The notes under the pieces: model-generated
Told to the model about the DNA's origin: nothing
The model's database searches: none
What the model saw: only the letters and a program-made list of their open reading frames with translations
Shown here: piece by piece, positions 8,207 through 16,174 of the stretch
How the letters are laid out: every line of letters begins with the position of its first letter
Position numbering within the stretch: position 1 is the first letter of the stretch
Assembly (NCBI RefSeq): GCF_030382115.1
Contig: NZ_JAUDRJ010000003.1
Coordinates: forward strand, 661,423-689,775
Direction of reading: 5' to 3'
Length of the DNA stretch: 28,353 nucleotides
DNA from: Nostoc sp. GT001
GTDB taxonomy: Bacteria > Cyanobacteriota > Cyanobacteriia > Cyanobacteriales > Nostocaceae
Made by a program: the position numbers and the translations under genes

Positions 8207-8461
8207 ATGTCTTCAACTAAACCCCCGAAGAATAACGATCGTGGCTCTTTTGGAAACTCTAATATTACAAATAGCCAGGTGAATAACAATGGCGATGGAG
8301 TAGTTCAAGTTTCAATAGGAAAGCTCGTTATTCCATTAATCTTTGTTTTAGCTTTAGGTGGGTTAGCTTGGGCTTTAGTTTTTGGTCAGAACAATAATGG
8401 GCAAAACCCTCAAACTGGTATAGAATCTCCGTCTTCAGCATCACCATCAAAAAATCCATAA
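8207..8461 (+). CDS. Small single-pass membrane protein, unknown function
   Basis: 84 residues: a polar Asn-rich N-terminus (about 1-36, with NITNSQVNNNGDG), one hydrophobic segment (about 39-60, LVIPLIFVLALGGLAWALVF), and a low-complexity Asn/Ser/Pro tail. I do not recognise a family. The NIT-SQV motif recurs in the N-terminus of the next gene (NITSSQV at 8960), so the two may share a short interaction or processing signal. There is no clear Shine-Dalgarno sequence and no HIP1 site. It may be a lineage-specific gene; coding is supported by the coherent membrane topology. Confidence 0.55.
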   Translation: MSSTKPPKNNDRGSFGNSNITNSQVNNNGDGVVQVSIGKLVIPLIFVLALGGLAWALVFGQNNNGQNPQTGIESPSSASPSKNP

Positions 8462-8959
8462 ATCAATATATAGCAATCTTAGCTTGATTCCAAACAAGAA
8501 TTGTTTTGCCTTGCTGATAAAGTGAGACTTTGAAAAAGATTCAAAATCGGCATCTTAATTTTCTCTTTTCAGAGATATAAAATATTGTTAATTAGCTAAA
8601 TTTCCCCTAATTTTTCTGGGGTGGGTATTGCTCTCCAAAGCTCTTATATGGTAGGCAGTACCCACTTTTCGCGTATTTCAAAAATTAAATAAAAATCCTA
8701 AAAAGCAGTCCTAAATGATTGATGGAATCTCTATTGCTTTGATTGGAAGAATCTCAATTTTGCAGAAAAACTTGGCAAATAATCCGAAAAGCAATAACTT
8801 CAGTTTGTAGTTCAGTATGTACTGATAAAAGTGAGATAAATTTTTTAGCATCTTGGCGCTAGCCTACAGCAAGCCCTGACGCTCATAGCCTTGCAAAGAA
8901 GTAAGGGCTATCTCACCACTAAGCGATAATTTCCACAACTTAAATAGGATTGCATTATT
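8462..8959. other. Intergenic stretch with hairpins
   Basis: About 500 bases without a credible gene. It contains an 11-bp near-perfect inverted repeat (GTGGGTATTGC 8621-8631 with GCAGTACCCAC 8655-8665) about 160 bp after the small membrane-protein gene, and a shorter hairpin (ATAGCCTT 8885-8892 with AAGGGCTAT 8903-8911) about 50 bp before the next start. Confidence 0.55.
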
Positions 8960-9730
8960 ATGTCTCGAGCTAATATTACAAGTTCTCAGGTTGTATCTGC
9001 TAGTAAATATGTCTTTCAAGTTTATGTTCAATGGGGATTATCTAATATTAAAAAAGGTGCTTGGGGAAGTTTAGCTATTCAGTTCATAGTATTGTTACTT
9101 TTGACAAGTGTCTTGTTTAATGGAATAAACAAATCTGTAACTGATATTCAAATAAAAATAAGCGAAATTCAAAAATTAATAGAAGATAGCGCTAAGGCTG
9201 ATCCATCAAAAACTAATCCAAAGCCCTCACCTAAAGAAACATTAAGGCCAAATATTCCAACTCAACAACCTTTAGCAGTAAATCCCTCACCTCAAGTAAC
9301 TTCAAAGCAAGAAGTTCAAGACCAATTAATTCCGAAGCTAGAGGAGCTAGAAACAAAGTATAAATTTACTAAAGAACTTAACTTCAGTATTATTAATGCT
9401 TCTAATTTTGCTTCCCCGAAAGCAGATGACGATTTTAAAAAAGCATTATTGAAAAGATTTACTGAGATTTGTGTTGTTCCTAACTCTTCTTCAATCGGAT
9501 GGAAAATGTCTAAAACCAGAATCTATTTCTTAAAAAAACGAAGTATTAATGCTGCTTTATCTATTGCAAGCTGGATGCCAGGATCTCAGGATGTTATTGA
9601 TTATGAGCATCAATTGAAAAATCCTGTTAAATATCCAGATTTGCCTAATGGTGATGGGCGTATACAAATCAATAAATCTACAGCAGATATAGTCATTGTT
9701 TTAGGTAATGATTATTCTAAAATAAATTAG
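8960..9730 (+). CDS. Membrane-anchored protein with LytR_C-like C-terminal domain
   Basis: 256 residues. An N-terminal polar part (NITSSQV at 5-11) is followed by one transmembrane helix (about 36-54), a short coiled region, a Pro/Ser/Lys-rich linker (about 80-118), and a folded domain at about 138-253. That domain has the order I associate with LytR_C: a first strand NFSIINAS, a helix, RIYFLKKRSINAALSIASWMPG, and a final strand ADIVIVLGNDY. LytR_C usually follows a LytR-CpsA-Psr catalytic domain, which is absent here, so a cell-envelope role is only inferred. Its TAG stop is formed by the edge of a MITE-like repeat (9728-9798). No HIP1 site is present in the gene, unlike most neighbours. Confidence 0.65.
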   Translation: MSRANITSSQVVSASKYVFQVYVQWGLSNIKKGAWGSLAIQFIVLLLLTSVLFNGINKSVTDIQIKISEIQKLIEDSAKADPSKTNPKPSPKETLRPNIPTQQPLAVNPSPQVTSKQEVQDQLIPKLEELETKYKFTKELNFSIINASNFASPKADDDFKKALLKRFTEICVVPNSSSIGWKMSKTRIYFLKKRSINAALSIASWMPGSQDVIDYEHQLKNPVKYPDLPNGDGRIQINKSTADIVIVLGNDYSKIN

Positions 9731-9798
9731 ACATCTCCAGAAATTAAGTTTTCACCTAGATAGGATAAGGGCTTGAGATTCTTTTTCGGAGATGTCTA
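9728..9798. mobile_element. MITE-like element with 11-bp terminal inverted repeats
   Basis: TAGACATCTCC (9728-9738) and GGAGATGTCTA (9788-9798) are perfect inverted repeats enclosing 49 bp. The ends are TA/TA, which fits a TA target duplication as for IS630/Tc1-like elements, though a 2-bp match is weak. The left 20 bases recur at 11985-12004. It has no coding capacity. Confidence 0.6.
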
Positions 9799-9918
9799 TT
9801 AGAGCCAGGATTAAGCGGGTAGTTTACAGATATCTCCTTAACAACAGATTTGAATTAAAACGATATATGCAGTTTTCATTAACCACATATTAAGTAGAAG
9901 GTAAGCCAACATTATTAA

Positions 9919-11865
9919 TCAATTCAATGGCTCCATAATGACTCTTAAACCTTTACTAGAAAGTGTTTTGAGCATTTCTTTAGCATTATATTCACTACTA
10001 AATACTCCTGCTTGCATAACTCTTTGACCTTGCCAAACTGTGGGAAACGCACCAGGAGCAAGCGATCGCACTAAATCTCGATCCTTATCAGTTGCAAGTT
10101 GCACTACTAAGCGATACCGCACACCAGATTGTGTTGCAGAGTTACCACTATAAGGAATACTTGCAGAACTTGTTTGCAGATTGCCAGTATTAACAATGGG
10201 GATATTGGGATTGGGAAGTGGTAAAAGTTCTGAAGCACTAGGAGCAGCAGTTTCTAGTATTGGTAATGGCTGCTGTGTTTGATTCCTCATACTTGAAACT
10301 GGTGGCTGTACAACTGAATTGGATGGGGACTCAGGGGCAGTAAACTCAATGGTATTAGGATCGATCCGCACGTAATTTAACTGTGGTGTATCAGGTGGCT
10401 GTGCATTAATTGGTATTTGTCTACCTGACAAGCTGCTAGGAGTAGGAAATCCGGCGACTCTAGAAGTAGGTGGTTGTTTGGATATAGGCGGGGAAGGCGG
10501 CACATTATTGGCAGGCATTAATGACAGCTGTTGACTATTTAATTGTGTAGAAACAGGATTATTTGCTGAAATGCTGTTGCTGGTTTGCCCGTTAGTAGTT
10601 TCAGAGACTTCGGGAGATGAGAAGGTGATTTCCCCAGTTGGTGGTATTTCTCGTAATACGTTGTTGGGAGCGGGTTGAGAATTTTGGGTTGCTAGTGCTG
10701 TTGTACCATTAATATCTACATTGCCAGTGATGCGATCGCTCACAAGGTTGTTACCAGCAGCAGAAATCACCTGTTTAGCAGCGCTGGCGTTAATGTCGTG
10801 GCGGGCATTATTTTGAAATGTATTACCCCCAGGTTCGGATGCACTACCCAAATCTGGCATTGCTTGAGCGATCGCAACTAAACCATCTTCTTTATTATCT
10901 TGAATAGAATTATTCCGCAAAATCGGGCGGGCATTTGCTTGTACGATAATTCCCGATCTATTGTTCTGAATTTGATTACCTATAAGTATAGGAGCAGCAT
11001 TTTGGGCAATATTAATCCCAAAACCCGTTTGGTGAAAGACATTCTCTTTGACTTGGGGACTGGAATTACCGGCAATTGTGATGCCATTGGCTCCATTGCG
11101 ATCGAAGTAATTCTTACTAATGGTGGGTGCAGCATTACCACTGACAGAAATGCCATCTTGGGTACTACCAGTAAAAGTATTTTCTGCGACTACCGGATTG
11201 CTAGATTCAATCCATAAACCGTAACCACGAGGATTAGGGTTCGTCACCGTCACTCCAGTAAGCAAGGCTTGATTTGCCCCTACAATTGTGACATTTTGAC
11301 CTAAAAAGCTCCGACTCAGGTAATCACCGCCTCCTTGAATAATAATGTCTTTACCTTGATTGCTGGGGTTGCCTTGAATTGAAATACCCGGTTTCAGTAT
11401 TAAGGGAAATTCCTCTCCTGTCTCGGCGCTATAAGTGCTTGTGGAAAGCATAATTAGAGTATTGGCGTTAGCTAATCGCAGCGCTTGGGTAATCGTCTGT
11501 ACAGGAGTGGATTCGCTGCCATTGCCTGCGTTGTCATCTCCAACACTAGGATTGACAAATAACACATTAGCCTGAGAAGGTGTTTTCTCATTCAGAGGCG
11601 CTGAATCTGGTGTCGATGGAATCTGAGCGATACCTTCTCTACGAGAGGCTGCGCGAACGGTGGGCTTTCCTACGGAACGCTCCGCGAACGCTAACGCACT
11701 ATCCAGGCTTGTACCCAGAAACGTTATACTTGCCGCCCCCATACTTACAGTAAAAGATAATACTGAAAAACTAAAAAATAAAAGCCTTGCTGATTTCAGA
11801 AACTTCAGCTTTGCAAACAGAACATCTACTCTCCGGTACTCAGGAAACACACGAGGGAGCATCAT
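9919..11865 (-). CDS. Secreted DUF1565/parallel beta-helix protein with C-terminal SPOR-like domain
   Basis: About 648 residues. After a basic N-terminus there is a hydrophobic signal segment (about 27-50), then a DUF1565-like start (LFVNPSVGDDNAGNG with STPVQTITQAL), followed by right-handed beta-helix repeats in which NxF/GI/N patterns recur about every 22 residues (about 200-330). A long Pro/Ser/Gln-rich linker follows, then a SPOR-like domain (YRLVVQLATD ... VMQAGVFSSEYNAKEML). Likely exported and associated with the cell wall or surface; the substrate is unknown. I choose the ATG at 11865 because GGAG lies 11 bases upstream; a GTG at 11874 is too close to it. A dispersed repeat (11635-11697) forms about 22 residues just after the signal segment. 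Confidence 0.85.
   Translation of the reverse strand: MMLPRVFPEYRRVDVLFAKLKFLKSARLLFFSFSVLSFTVSMGAASITFLGTSLDSALAFAERSVGKPTVRAASRREGIAQIPSTPDSAPLNEKTPSQANVLFVNPSVGDDNAGNGSESTPVQTITQALRLANANTLIMLSTSTYSAETGEEFPLILKPGISIQGNPSNQGKDIIIQGGGDYLSRSFLGQNVTIVGANQALLTGVTVTNPNPRGYGLWIESSNPVVAENTFTGSTQDGISVSGNAAPTISKNYFDRNGANGITIAGNSSPQVKENVFHQTGFGINIAQNAAPILIGNQIQNNRSGIIVQANARPILRNNSIQDNKEDGLVAIAQAMPDLGSASEPGGNTFQNNARHDINASAAKQVISAAGNNLVSDRITGNVDINGTTALATQNSQPAPNNVLREIPPTGEITFSSPEVSETTNGQTSNSISANNPVSTQLNSQQLSLMPANNVPPSPPISKQPPTSRVAGFPTPSSLSGRQIPINAQPPDTPQLNYVRIDPNTIEFTAPESPSNSVVQPPVSSMRNQTQQPLPILETAAPSASELLPLPNPNIPIVNTGNLQTSSASIPYSGNSATQSGVRYRLVVQLATDKDRDLVRSLAPGAFPTVWQGQRVMQAGVFSSEYNAKEMLKTLSSKGLRVIMEPLN
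11635..11697. repeat. Palindromic repeat inserted in frame in the beta-helix gene
   Basis: G/C-rich and self-complementary in parts (TCTCTACGAGA; GCGCGAACG versus CGCGAACGC). The module TTCTCTACGAGAGGCT recurs with one change at 16937-16952. Read on the minus strand it encodes ALAFAERSVGKP plus about ten further residues, so the repeat has become coding without breaking the frame. Confidence 0.75.
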
Positions 11866-11902
11866 ATCTAACACGACTCCTTGTAAGTAATCATAGATTC
11901 TT

Positions 11903-11920
11903 ATACTCTCTAGAGAGTAT
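11903..11920. promoter_or_regulatory. Perfect 18-bp palindrome upstream of the beta-helix gene
   Basis: ATACTCTCT/AGAGAGTAT is exactly self-complementary and lies 38-55 bp upstream of the chosen start at 11865. Position and symmetry suggest an operator for a dimeric regulator. No regulator gene is adjacent, so its partner is unknown. Confidence 0.5.
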
Positions 11921-11984
11921 TATGTCGATAATATTACTCATATATTGACCGATTGGCGATATTTAATACATAGTAATAAATGAT

Positions 11985-12004
11985 ATTAGACATCTCCAGA
12001 AATT
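11985..12004. repeat. Solo end of the MITE-like element
   Basis: Twenty bases (ATTAGACATCTCCAGAAATT) are identical to the left end of the element at 9728-9798 including two flanking bases; the sequence then diverges and I find no matching right end nearby. Likely a decayed copy or a related element. Confidence 0.55.
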
Positions 12005-12112
12005 GATTATGCATTGCCCAAAATAATTTCTAGGCACAATTCATGAATTATGCCTATATCATTTATCTAATAGATATAAGAGTGAAATTAAATATGCGTT
12101 ATCCAGAAGCCT

Positions 12113-12143
12113 TGTAGAGACGTAGCACTGCTATGTCTCTACA
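12113..12143. repeat. 31-bp palindromic dispersed repeat
   Basis: TGTAGAGACGTAGCA, a central C, then TGCTATGTCTCTACA: a palindrome with one mismatch per arm. Palindromes of this kind are widespread in Nostocales (recollection). It overlaps the 3' end of the integrase fragment at 12131-12355. Confidence 0.75.
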
Positions 12144-12355
12144 TTCTTTTTTAATTGTGAATTTTCTGGTGTATTCCCTTTTTGCAGTCCTTTGTAAGCT
12201 TGTTGTCTATCGTAAAACACTTGACTAAGCTCAGTGCGAAACTGTAGCCTCAAACTACCCTTATCACTGTCTATAGGAACATGGGATAATTTACCGTAAC
12301 CCTCACTACTACGTTGTTTTGCGTAGATTCCGCAAAAATTAGTAAAAAAAAGCAA
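12131..12355 (-). pseudogene. Fragment of a cyanobacterial tyrosine recombinase (integrase)
   Basis: The 74-codon open frame contains SDKGSLRLQF ... YDRQQAYKGLQKGNTPENSQL, which resembles the N-terminal SAM-like region of cyanobacterial phage-type integrases (pattern: ...GRLRLRF...YLSLGL..TPENR). There is no catalytic domain. The frame ends within a 31-bp palindromic repeat (12113-12143) that supplies the last residues NVET and the TAG stop, so the repeat seems to have replaced the rest of the gene. Upstream only a TTG start is available. Probably a remnant and not a functional protein. Identification rests on remembered family pattern. Confidence 0.5.
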
Positions 12356-12367
12356 ATTAATTAACTT

Positions 12368-13483
12368 ATGGTTACTAGGACTTATGATAATTCACACTTC
12401 GATGAAAGCACTAACGGGGTTGTTGTAATGGTCGAGCCATACAGCCAAAAAGAGCAAATACAGCAAGTTGTTTACCGCATTTTAGATGCCAATTTAGATC
12501 GCGCTCGTGAGGGCTTGCGAATTATCGAGGAATGGTGTCGGTTTGGGTTGAATAGTGCCCAGTTGGCTCTTGAATGCAAACGGCTACGACAAGAGGTAGC
12601 CAAGTGGCATACCCCAGAATTGCGGGCGGCGCGAGATACACCAGGCGATCCTGGGACTGAATTAACCCATCCTCAAGAAGAACAACGAGCTAGTATAAAA
12701 TCGGTTTTGCAAGCTAACTTTTGCCGGATAGAAGAAGCGTTACGGGTGTTGGAAGAATACAGCAAGCTAACCCAACCAAATATGGCTAAGGCTTGTAAGC
12801 AGATGCGCTATCAGGTTTATACCCTAGAAAGTAGTTTAATGGGTCATCAGCGGCATCAATTGTTGTGGCGATCGCGTTTGTATCTTGTGACTTCCCCTAG
12901 TGAAAGTTTGTTGAGCAATGTTGAGGCTGCACTCAAAGGTGGATTAACACTTCTACAGTACCGCGATAAAACCACCGATGATTCTTTGCGTCTAGAACAA
13001 GCGAGAAAATTACGCCAGTTATGCCACATCTACGGTGCTTTGTTCATTGTTAATGATCGCGTGGATGTAGCTTTAGCTGTCGATGCCGATGGGGTGCATC
13101 TGGGACAACAAGATATGCCTATTGCTGTTGCTCGGCAATTATTGGGTTCGCAACGTCTGATAGGGCTTTCTACCACAAATAAAGAAGAAATGCAAGCAGC
13201 AATTGCTGAAGGTGTAGATTATATTGGCGTGGGGCCAGTTTATGAAACTCCCACAAAAGTAGGTAAGGCAGCAACAGGGCTAGAATACGTCAGCTATGCC
13301 GCAAAAAATTGCTCAATTCCTTGGTTTGCGATTGGGGGAATAGATGCCAATAATATCAATGATGTGATCGATGCGGGAGCCGAACGTGTAGCTGTGGTGC
13401 GATCGCTCATGCAAGCCGAACAGCCTACCCTCGTGACACAATATTTGCTCTCTCAACTTAATCGCATTAAACCAGAACTTTAA
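12368..13483 (+). CDS. thiE: Thiamine-phosphate synthase (two-domain cyanobacterial form)
   Basis: Joins the HMP-pyrophosphate pyrimidine and the thiazole phosphate to give thiamine phosphate. Residues 30-160 form the N-terminal helical domain typical of cyanobacterial ThiE (YRILDANLDRAREGLRIIEEW; FCRIEEALRVLEEYSK). Residues 168-371 form the TIM-barrel synthase: QYRDK (197-201), VNDR (228-231), HLGQ (244-247), GVGPVYETPTK (287-297) and AIGGI. All substrate-contact motifs appear intact. The start is uncertain: the ATG at 12368 gives 371 residues, the ATG at 12428 (MVEPYSQ) gives 351 and begins closer to the conserved part; neither has a strong Shine-Dalgarno sequence. thiS follows after 63 bp on the same strand, so an operon is likely. 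I see no TPP riboswitch upstream. Confidence 0.95.
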   Translation: MVTRTYDNSHFDESTNGVVVMVEPYSQKEQIQQVVYRILDANLDRAREGLRIIEEWCRFGLNSAQLALECKRLRQEVAKWHTPELRAARDTPGDPGTELTHPQEEQRASIKSVLQANFCRIEEALRVLEEYSKLTQPNMAKACKQMRYQVYTLESSLMGHQRHQLLWRSRLYLVTSPSESLLSNVEAALKGGLTLLQYRDKTTDDSLRLEQARKLRQLCHIYGALFIVNDRVDVALAVDADGVHLGQQDMPIAVARQLLGSQRLIGLSTTNKEEMQAAIAEGVDYIGVGPVYETPTKVGKAATGLEYVSYAAKNCSIPWFAIGGIDANNINDVIDAGAERVAVVRSLMQAEQPTLVTQYLLSQLNRIKPEL

Positions 13484-13546
13484 AAGAGTCATTTGTCATT
13501 AGCCCAAAGTGAGTAACCAATACCCAATTTCCTATTTCCCACATTT

Positions 13547-13759
13547 ATGTCTAATGAGATTACGATTCAGATAAATGGGGAAACCCATAGCTGCTCATTT
13601 CAAACTTCTTTACCCGATTTACTCCAACAGTTGGGTTTCAATCCCCGTTTGGTAGCTGTAGAATATAATGGCGAAATTTTACATCGCCAGTTTTGGCCGC
13701 AAACAAAGGTACAGCCAGGCGATCGCTTAGAAGTAGTAACTATTGTCGGTGGTGGCTAG
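13547..13759 (+). CDS. thiS: Sulfur carrier protein ThiS
   Basis: 70 residues with a ubiquitin-like fold pattern and the C-terminal Gly-Gly (VVTIVGGG) that is adenylated and thiocarboxylated to deliver sulfur for the thiamine thiazole ring. Motifs: ITIQINGE, LLQQLGFNPRLVAVEYNGEIL, PGDRLEVV. Follows thiE in the same direction. Its stop codon overlaps the stop of the convergent beta-lactamase gene in a shared CTAG (13756-13759). Confidence 0.95.
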   Translation: MSNEITIQINGETHSCSFQTSLPDLLQQLGFNPRLVAVEYNGEILHRQFWPQTKVQPGDRLEVVTIVGGG

Positions 13760-14682
13760 TTGATTTGAGCTAGCAAGTCCAAATCTTTAAGGCTGCGTCG
13801 TGTAATCTCGATGCGGGCGGGTGCATCCTCTGCTTTAAGCATATCAAGGGTTGTGGCGAAAAAATAGACGTTTTTGTTTTGCTCTAAGTAACCCACAAAC
13901 CAACCAACATTTGGTTTGCTACTCGTTAACCATCCCGTCTTTCCTCGCAGTGTGTAGTCTGGAGTTTGTTCGCGGATCATAATGTCTTTGACAAGATTTA
14001 TTGTCCGTTGCGAGAAAGGCAAATCGCCTTGATATAACCGTTGCAAAAACTTAATTTGCTCTTTGGGTGTAATTTGCAATAGCTGCGGTTGTAACCAAAA
14101 ACGATCAATGTCTGCAACAGTGCCAATCTGACGGTTTCCGTAGCCTACTTTGTTAATAAATTGCTGCATCCGTTCATATCCAGCCCTACGTGCTAGTACT
14201 TGGTAGAACCAAACAGTTGAATCTTTAAAGGCTTGACGCAAATTTGTATCATGATTCCAGGCATCAATTTCTCGGTGAATTCCATCCCAAGTGAGAACCG
14301 CCACATCATCGGGAAGTATACCTATTTCTAAAGCTACCAGCGCGTTAAAAATTTTGAATGTCGAAGCTGGAGCGATCGCAGTTGCATTACGTTGAGGATT
14401 GTGTTCATAGATGCGGTTATTTTTTGAGTCGTAAATCAAGATAGAGCCTTCACGCTCGAATTCTTGAAAATGTCGCCCGAAATTTGGTGCTTTCACAACA
14501 GGACGTTCAGATGAAGTTGAAGCAGGTTGAGCCACAACATACATTGTCCCAAAGGTAATCACACTAACTACAGCAAGACATCCAATGACTGTAAACACGA
14601 AAGATTGCATTCGGTGCTTTGCGTAACGCCGAAGGTATTGCTCTATGCGAAACCAGATATTTTTCATTGCACATTTAATCAC
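13756..14682 (-). CDS. Class D beta-lactamase (OXA-like serine hydrolase)
   Basis: Serine penicillin-recognising enzyme that would act outside the cytoplasmic membrane. All class D signature motifs are visible: STFK at 107-110 (nucleophile Ser107, Lys110 to be carboxylated), STV at 155-157, YGN at 181-183, FWLQ at 195-198 (the Trp that stabilises the carboxy-lysine) and KTG at 248-250. A basic N-terminus and hydrophobic segment (about 27-50) look like an uncleaved anchor or signal. Length 308, slightly above the usual 250-275 because of the anchor. An in-frame ATG at 14667 (MKNIWF) is an alternative start. Whether it hydrolyses beta-lactams or serves as a sensor or peptidoglycan enzyme cannot be told. 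It converges on thiS, sharing four bases. Confidence 0.9.
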   Translation of the reverse strand: MIKCAMKNIWFRIEQYLRRYAKHRMQSFVFTVIGCLAVVSVITFGTMYVVAQPASTSSERPVVKAPNFGRHFQEFEREGSILIYDSKNNRIYEHNPQRNATAIAPASTFKIFNALVALEIGILPDDVAVLTWDGIHREIDAWNHDTNLRQAFKDSTVWFYQVLARRAGYERMQQFINKVGYGNRQIGTVADIDRFWLQPQLLQITPKEQIKFLQRLYQGDLPFSQRTINLVKDIMIREQTPDYTLRGKTGWLTSSKPNVGWFVGYLEQNKNVYFFATTLDMLKAEDAPARIEITRRSLKDLDLLAQIN

Positions 14683-14828
14683 ATCACAAGCGAGATTTTA
14701 CACTGCAATCTTGCTCATTTGTGAAGCAATTTGTTAGAGGCTTTTTATAAATAAAACTTATAGCAAATTTCCATTGTTAGTATTTTTTGAATTTTCTGAT
14801 TTAGGACTGCTATAGCGAGAATTGCAAA

Positions 14829-14870
14829 CCACAGATCCCCGACTTATTTAATAATTCGGGAATCTTGTGG
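14829..14870 (-). repeat. Hairpin repeat between the glycosyltransferase and beta-lactamase genes
   Basis: CCACAGATCCCCGA ... TCGGGAATCTTGTGG pair around an AT-rich, itself self-complementary centre (TTATT/AATAA). Similar GATCCCCGACTT palindromes are common in Nostoc genomes (recollection). It lies 72-113 bp after the glycosyltransferase stop on the minus strand and could end that transcript. Two related segments (TGATTTAGGACTGCTATA about 14798 and TGATTTAGGATTGCTGTA about 14879) flank it. Confidence 0.6.
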
Positions 14871-14941
14871 AGCGCGAATGATTTAGGATTGCTGTAGATT
14901 ACTATAATTAGATTTTGGTGATTTCTCAATGTGCATTCATT

Positions 14942-16174
14942 TCACGAAATCGCGTTTTTCCCCTCTGATTTATAAAGCGATCGATGAAGGGTTCTACGCT
15001 TGGCTAATTCTTTACCTTTGCGACCGAGTTGCTCGCGTAGTTGTTGGTCTTTGCACAACCGATTGAAAGCTTGAAAAACTTCATAACCAGAATTCACATT
15101 AACTAGTATCCCATTTTCTTCATGGTGAACTGTATCTAGAACACCGCCTAAACGAGGGGCGATTATCGGCTTACCAAAGTAACTTGCTTCTAAATAAGCC
15201 ATACCAAAACCTTCCATATTATTAGGTTTAGTATCCGATAAAGTCAGCATTGCAAATATGTCACAAGCTGCATAATAACCTGCTAATTCTCGCTCTGGCA
15301 CATATCCAGCAAAGTGTACGCGCTTATCTACTCGCAAACGATGCGCCAAAGATTTCAGTTCCGACTCACTTGGCCCTTGCCCGCAGAGTATGTAGTGGAC
15401 ATCAACCCCAAAAGTTAGCAATATTGGGATGTTATCAATTACTCGGTCGAAACCTTTATGTTTTGCTAGTCTGCCGATGGAGAGAATAACTATTGCTGAA
15501 TCAGGAATGTTGTATGCCTGACGCACGCGAACCCGTAAATCATCAAGACTACTGGGACTGGCTACATTATTACCAAATTTTTCTGGTCTGATTACTGGGT
15601 TAATGACGTGGGTAGGAGTATCTAATCGAAAAGAAGTTCTTAGGTAGTCTCTTGTATAAGAACTATTACAAACAATACCTTCGGCGCGTTTGAGTGTTAA
15701 TTTAAATAGCGATCGCAGCACAGGATTGTGTAAAGTACAAAGAAGATCGTTGCCGTGCAGATAGATAAAAAAGCGAATAGGTAACAAATAGCTCAATAGC
15801 AACAGTGAAGGAAAATCATAGCCGTGGCCCCACTCTATATAACGATAGTGATAGCGAAAATAGAGTTTAATTGCTAGGACAAATGAGCAGACGATATTGA
15901 CCAAAGGCTTGAGGATATTTCCCACATAGCCACTACGCCAGCATCTAGGATAATACCAGCGATACACAGGAAACTGTTGACCTTCATCAAATACTCGATC
16001 TCCTGAGCAACTAGCTGCCAGCACAATTACTCGTTCTGGATCTTGAAGACAGCGATTGTAGATATATTCCCCAATTACAGCTTCTTTCGGCATGAAAATC
16101 CGGGATATGACTAGGATATCTGGGTATGCAGCTTTGTCTCTGATTTCGGCTGTTAGTTGAGAAATATGTTCCAT
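14942..16174 (-). CDS. Family GT4 glycosyltransferase
   Basis: 410 residues with the GT-B two-domain fold. The N-terminal acceptor domain starts ILVISRIFMPKEAVIGEYIYN (glycine loop) and contains YLHGND (about 138-143). The C-terminal nucleotide-sugar domain contains SIGRLAKHKGFD (232-243), CGQGP (264-268) and the retaining-enzyme E-x7-E signature in EGFGMAYLEA (Glu321 and Glu329). It should transfer a sugar from a nucleotide donor to a polysaccharide, lipid or glycan acceptor; donor and acceptor are not deducible. A hydrophobic stretch at about 90-135 may associate with membrane. The ATG at 16174 is used; no partner polysaccharide genes are adjacent. Confidence 0.88.
   Translation of the reverse strand: MEHISQLTAEIRDKAAYPDILVISRIFMPKEAVIGEYIYNRCLQDPERVIVLAASCSGDRVFDEGQQFPVYRWYYPRCWRSGYVGNILKPLVNIVCSFVLAIKLYFRYHYRYIEWGHGYDFPSLLLLSYLLPIRFFIYLHGNDLLCTLHNPVLRSLFKLTLKRAEGIVCNSSYTRDYLRTSFRLDTPTHVINPVIRPEKFGNNVASPSSLDDLRVRVRQAYNIPDSAIVILSIGRLAKHKGFDRVIDNIPILLTFGVDVHYILCGQGPSESELKSLAHRLRVDKRVHFAGYVPERELAGYYAACDIFAMLTLSDTKPNNMEGFGMAYLEASYFGKPIIAPRLGGVLDTVHHEENGILVNVNSGYEVFQAFNRLCKDQQLREQLGRKGKELAKRRTLHRSLYKSEGKNAIS

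Noticed and set aside
12300..12430. TPP riboswitch ahead of thiE
   Set aside because: I looked for the conserved CUGAGA and ACCUGAUC-like elements and did not see them.
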